Positions 60,212 to 64,000 of a DNA stretch of 64,000 bases are shown here, one piece after another. The notes below the pieces were generated by a model that made no database searches, had not been told where the DNA came from, and worked only from the letters and a program-made list of their open reading frames with translations. Position 1 is the first letter of the stretch. Each line of letters starts with the position of its first letter. Made by a program: the position numbers and the translations under genes. The stretch covers positions 2,041,589-2,105,588 of the forward strand of contig NC_020170.2 of the NCBI RefSeq assembly GCF_000224145.3, written 5' to 3'. Origin of the DNA: Ciona intestinalis (lineage: Eukaryota; Chordata; Ascidiacea; Phlebobranchia; Cionidae).

Positions 60212-63200
60212 ATGGAGTCGTTTGTAAGCAAGTGCCCGTTCCTTACTCGTGTTCCAAGCAATTTTCTAAGGAAAGCTGGGCAGTCTGTGGTGTCTTATGC
60301 TCAGCGTTGTCCAGTAATGTCTGAGTATATGACCAGATATGCTGCGCAGATTACTATGCAAGGAGCAAGGTATGATTGTGTTAGGATTTTCGGACTTAAA
60401 GTCATTTAATTATTCATAGGCCAGCTTATTTTATGGTCAGTTAAATAAACAATGTAAGTTTAACCTGAACATTCAACTTTTAACATCTTCAAGTTTAGTT
60501 GTTTTGTATTTGTTTTGTTGTAAATTATTTTCTCTTTGCTGGTTTAATTTTACTTTTTTGGGAAGGAATATATATTTAAATTTTTGTTTAATTTAAATTT
60601 TTGTTTTAAAATTCTCAATTTAGGAGTACAACAATACTGAACTTAATTTCCAATGCATTCAATGTAATTTTCATAAAAAAAACAACAAAAATATATATAT
60701 TGTTGAAAGTTTTATATTCGTTAATTGTTTTAATTCAACATCACAGTCAAGTTAAATTGTAATTAATCAAATAATTCAACTTATTTCAGGTTTTATTCAA
60801 CCAGTGCCAATCCTGGTGGTCTACTGGATGTTAACGCAGGTAAGAATAATATTTAACTTTAATATTATATAGTAGGGTGGGGGAAGATGGGACACGTTCC
60901 ATTCTATTTTCTCGCCCATTTAGTAGTAAACAAAGAACACAGAATTTTAAAACCATATCCTCAAGACTTCCATAGACCGTTGTTAACTGTTTAAAACACT
61001 ATCAGGATATTTGAATATAATGTGCTAAAAGAGCAAAGGTGTCCCTTTTCACCCTACTATATAAAGTGAAATCCAAATAAAGTACTTGTGTTTTATATAA
61101 TGTATTGTACCCGCCCTATTCGTTGATAGGTAAAGTATATTTGCATGAGACTACACTCACTACAGCAGCTGCCATCGTTAACACGTCACTGGCTACACGT
61201 ATTTCATCGGATATGGGCGGGAAACGAGAAATAATCGTGCGCGTATTTCGTATTATTTACCATAGTACGCTGTACTGTATCACATGTTCACAATGACTTG
61301 CACATAAAACAAAAGCGTAATCTGCTGTTTTACGAGAATGTAATACAAATACATTAAACGTGGGTGTACTCAACGTGTTATAAACCAGACGCCTAAAGTA
61401 AATTAATAAAATTTCCAAATTCTGTTCTAATGTTACGTGTGTTGCCTTCAAGGCACGCTTTAGTGTGTGACGTCACATCTCGGCTAAATTTGAAATGCTT
61501 ATAGTTAATCAGAATCGTGACTAGTTCGGATAAACTAACATGCGACAGACAAATGCTATATTTTAAACTCCCGTCCATTTCCTTTGTCGAGTGCTGGTTT
61601 TGACATAACGATTGTAATACAAAGTATATGTAGAGTAATATCTTGCAAGGCTGCAAAGTATTGCGGACTGGCACGCTCGTGATTTACTGTCATAATATCA
61701 TTTAGCCTCCAGCTATACTAAAGTTCATCGTTCTTATCCGAACTCGTATTTGAAAAAGATAAACATTCTGATTTTTATGTATTAATAAATCTATGAAATA
61801 TGTCGCTATTTCACTAAATAATATACGAGAAATGCCGCATACCGGTTTTAAAGATATTTTTGTTGGGTAATTTTTTATTGAGTTGATTTTAAACATTCAT
61901 TACGCCTCCGAAAATTTCTTACCGCTTCAAAGAAATTGTATTCTAAATGGGCGAGGTCCTACAGCACGCACCTCGTACGATCGGGGGCAAAGTTGGCCAT
62001 TTCCCCAGAGAATTGACTGGGGGTCAGACAGAACAATTTGAATTTATTATCAGTTAAAAACAGCCCTTTTTATGGTTGTCACGATTTTCGGGGTGCGTGT
62101 GACCTCGATTGGGTTTATTCTTTGTTGGATCGCGTGCGGCGGACTCAGATCGGATGTTCTAGTTATCTGCGGCAATCATATCGTTCCATTTGAACTCTTA
62201 TCATACCTCGTTACGTGCGAGCGAATAACAACGAACTATTTGCTCGGAAAAACTTTTTCTCCGGAAGTGTACGATTTTCGACAAACACGCTCAACAATGC
62301 GTGTAAATGTTTTTAAAGCCCTTTAAAGAGTTGTTTTAATCAAAACGGCAAACAAATCTGTTGTATTTAAACATCCGAAAACGTCACCAGATAAACGGCC
62401 GTGTATTTTAGCCGTACTCTCAGTTAAATCGCCTAGTGTTTATTTTTAGCCACCAACCTATTCTATTTCCACGAACGTTGAAACTTAAGACGCCGTAATC
62501 GTTACTCGTGCGTGGAGATGCCGCACCGTAACGACATGCCGTATTAACTAGCGCTTGTAAGAAGCGAGTGTCTATACAAACACTACACTGACTACAGCCT
62601 TCACTTCTGCTTGATACTCAGCTTTAAACATTCTCACGCGATTCGTGATCTACGTTCGGAAGTGATATGCATATCAGCATATTATCTGTTCGCATATCAT
62701 CTCACACTCTAAATCCCCCAAAATATTTGAATATTTTGCATATTTAAACGTCCACATACCAACACACGTTGAAAGGATTAAGGTCTAGGTCGTATAGACC
62801 TATAGGATGTTGAACAGTTATAATGAACAGTCAATAATAGAAGTACATACGATAACATAGAACACTTAGCAGTCGTTAACCTTGCTTGCTATATAACCAC
62901 AATTTATTTTAACAACCCCAAATCCTAAACTCTAAATGATGATACGTAAATGCAGAAATACTCAGTACATGTAAACTTGTAAAAGAATACTGTTTCCATA
63001 ATAAAAAACGAAGCCGTTTACACGTACACCTTTAATTCGCCTATAGTAAACTGCGCAGTAAAGCCGCTAATTCATATCTGCTACCAAAAAAAAAACTTTA
63101 AAAATAACCGTTTTTATTTAGCAGCATATTTTTTCATGAAACACAACAGTGTACTTATTTAAACGACACCCTCAGTCTACGCGGCTAGCCGCAGTTTGGC

Positions 63201-63440
63201 CGCTTATTTATAACTTAAATAAAAAACTATTATTTTATTTTTGTCATATAGCAAAACCTGCCGACTCTCCTAAGCCCTCGCTCCCTGTCGCTCACGAGGT
63301 GGCGCTGTCTGCATCCAAGGATCCCGGGAACCTCGGTTTTCGATGTCCGTTCCTTAACAAGGATGCGGAGGAGGACATGTTTGTGGATGCGATGCAGGAG
63401 GCTCAGGAAGAAGAGGAATTGTTCGAAGATGCGCTGGATA
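60212..63440 (+). CDS. ALAS1: 5-aminolevulinate synthase, N-terminal part (continues past the right edge)
   Basis: Three coding exons, 60212-60369, 60790-60839 and 63252-63440, joined with matching phases, give the first 132 residues; the catalytic PLP domain lies beyond the window. The start [20 protein letters not shown] matches human ALAS1 ([20 protein letters not shown]) closely, and SYAQRCPVM matches FYAQNCPKM. A third Cys-Pro motif, FRCPFLNKD, lies in the third coding exon. These heme-regulatory motifs sit in and after the mitochondrial presequence and let heme inhibit import or promote turnover in vertebrate ALAS1. After the third motif comes an acidic stretch ([14 protein letters not shown]). 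ALAS condenses glycine and succinyl-CoA in the mitochondrial matrix, the first step of heme synthesis. The exon with the ATG begins at 60115. Invertebrate chordates may have one ALAS gene, so ALAS1 versus ALAS2 naming is only by resemblance. Confidence 0.92.
60869..61061 (-). mobile_element. MITE copy 19 (reverse orientation)
   Basis: Left end AGTAGGGTGGGGGAAGATGG, right end AAAGGTGTCCCTTTTCACCCTACTATA. The interior has CATAGACCGTTGTTAACTG. In the ALAS intron that begins at 60840, about 30 bases from the donor. Confidence 0.85.
61062..63251. other. Rest of ALAS intron (60840-63251)
   Basis: No coding exon supported. ORFs at 61105-61296 and 62072-62326 (plus) and 61393-61674 (minus) resemble no family and do not fit the ALAS phase. 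The section 61100-62700 is richer in G and C than nearby introns and free of the MITE and SINE families. Confidence 0.5.
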
Positions 63441-63822
63441 GTAAGTGTTCGGATGCACGGACATGATTTTTGTTAGTTTTTTTATTAAAATGTTAAAAGT
63501 TTAGAGATTTTTTTGTACTTTAAAAATACGGTTTAATTTGAAAATGACTGTAGGCCGTTGTACAAACAAGTTTTGTGTTTTATGCAAAATGTTAAACGTT
63601 TTAGTATTTTTTTTTTGTCAAGCTTGACTTTAAATAAACTGGTTTAATTTAAATATGTTTGTAGTCAGATTAAAGATATAAATTTTTTATTTTTTTTTGT
63701 ACAAAAATAACGTTTTTGTATTACAGGGGGGTTTTTTAAAACCTTGTTGGGGTCAAAATAATTGGTTTAATTTGAAATTTCTGTATTGGGGCAAGAATTT
63801 TTTTGTTTGGTTGAAAACAATC

Positions 63823-64000
63823 TGATGCACTGTATTCTGTATACGTATATAATATATTTACAATACGCAATGCTGAGTAGTGAGTACGTAGATTGCTTAT
63901 ACATATCGAAGCACACGCATGTAATTAGATAGCATATGATGCACTGTATTCTGTATACGTATATAATATATTTACAATACGCAATGCTGAGTAGTGAGTA
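63823..64000. repeat. Tandem repeat of about 116 bp at the window edge
   Basis: GATGCACTGTATTCTGTATACG through CAATGCTGAGTAGTGAGTA (about 63 bases) occurs at 63823 and again at 63938, so at least one and a half units of about 115 bp are present and the array may continue beyond the window. In ALAS intron DNA. Confidence 0.85.

Noticed and set aside
62072..62326. 84 aa ORF in the ALAS intron
   Set aside because: It does not fit the ALAS phase between 60839 and 63252, which already join correctly, and resembles nothing known.

Overview
The window reads as nuclear DNA of a solitary ascidian of the genus Ciona. It is AT-rich, the genes are compact with many short exons and GT-AG introns, and the proteins match deuterostome families (vezatin, SH3BGRL, dystroglycan, RNF123, MGST1, ALAS). 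The introns are full of short MITE and tRNA-derived SINE copies of the kind described from Ciona. Most six-frame ORFs here are chance, or single exons of spliced genes. The gene models below were built by joining exons at splice sites and checking that intron phases agree and that translations align with the vertebrate family as recalled. No alignment was run.

Layout: 1-740, minus strand, the first two exons of an unrecognised protein that runs off the left edge. 2412-8998, minus, a complete 13-exon vezatin gene (VEZT, 753 aa). 10002-10704, minus, a two-exon SH3BGRL-like gene (116 aa). 10.7-16.7 kb holds no recognisable gene and almost no interspersed repeats, and may hold regulatory DNA and untranslated exons of the next gene. 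16723-27764, plus, a six-exon dystroglycan gene (DAG1, 1191 aa) with a tRNA-Gln(CTG) gene and several MITEs in its 6.3 kb first intron. 30242-57424, plus, RNF123 (KPC1 ubiquitin ligase), with 35 visible coding exons and one exon evidently lost in an assembly gap. 58.85-64 kb, plus, the 5' part of 5-aminolevulinate synthase (ALAS), cut by the right edge.

The 6.85 kb intron of RNF123 between 48555 and 55409 contains three complete genes: two tandem MGST1-like microsomal glutathione transferases (plus) and a two-exon single-pass membrane protein of unknown function (minus). The RNF123 reading frame joins exactly across this block, so the genes are nested.

Main points for a second look: (1) a well-formed iron-responsive element in the putative 5' leader exon of ALAS, together with three heme-regulatory Cys-Pro motifs in its N-terminus; (2) a dystroglycan with a second cadherin-like plus SEA module, where only the membrane-proximal copy keeps the Gly-Ser self-cleavage site; (3) the nested gene cluster; (4) linkage of DAG1, RNF123 and ALAS, whose human orthologues all lie in 3p21; (5) one MITE family with about 18 copies, some next to splice sites, and a SINE tail that forms the splice acceptor of a conserved RNF123 exon; (6) an 18-bp minisatellite of about 22 units, open in five of six frames, just after an RNF123 exon.

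Limits: untranslated exons, transcription starts and poly(A) sites are inferred. Five N runs (9167-9216, 26855-26858, 26893-26894, 35353-35427, 42905-42954) interrupt the sequence.
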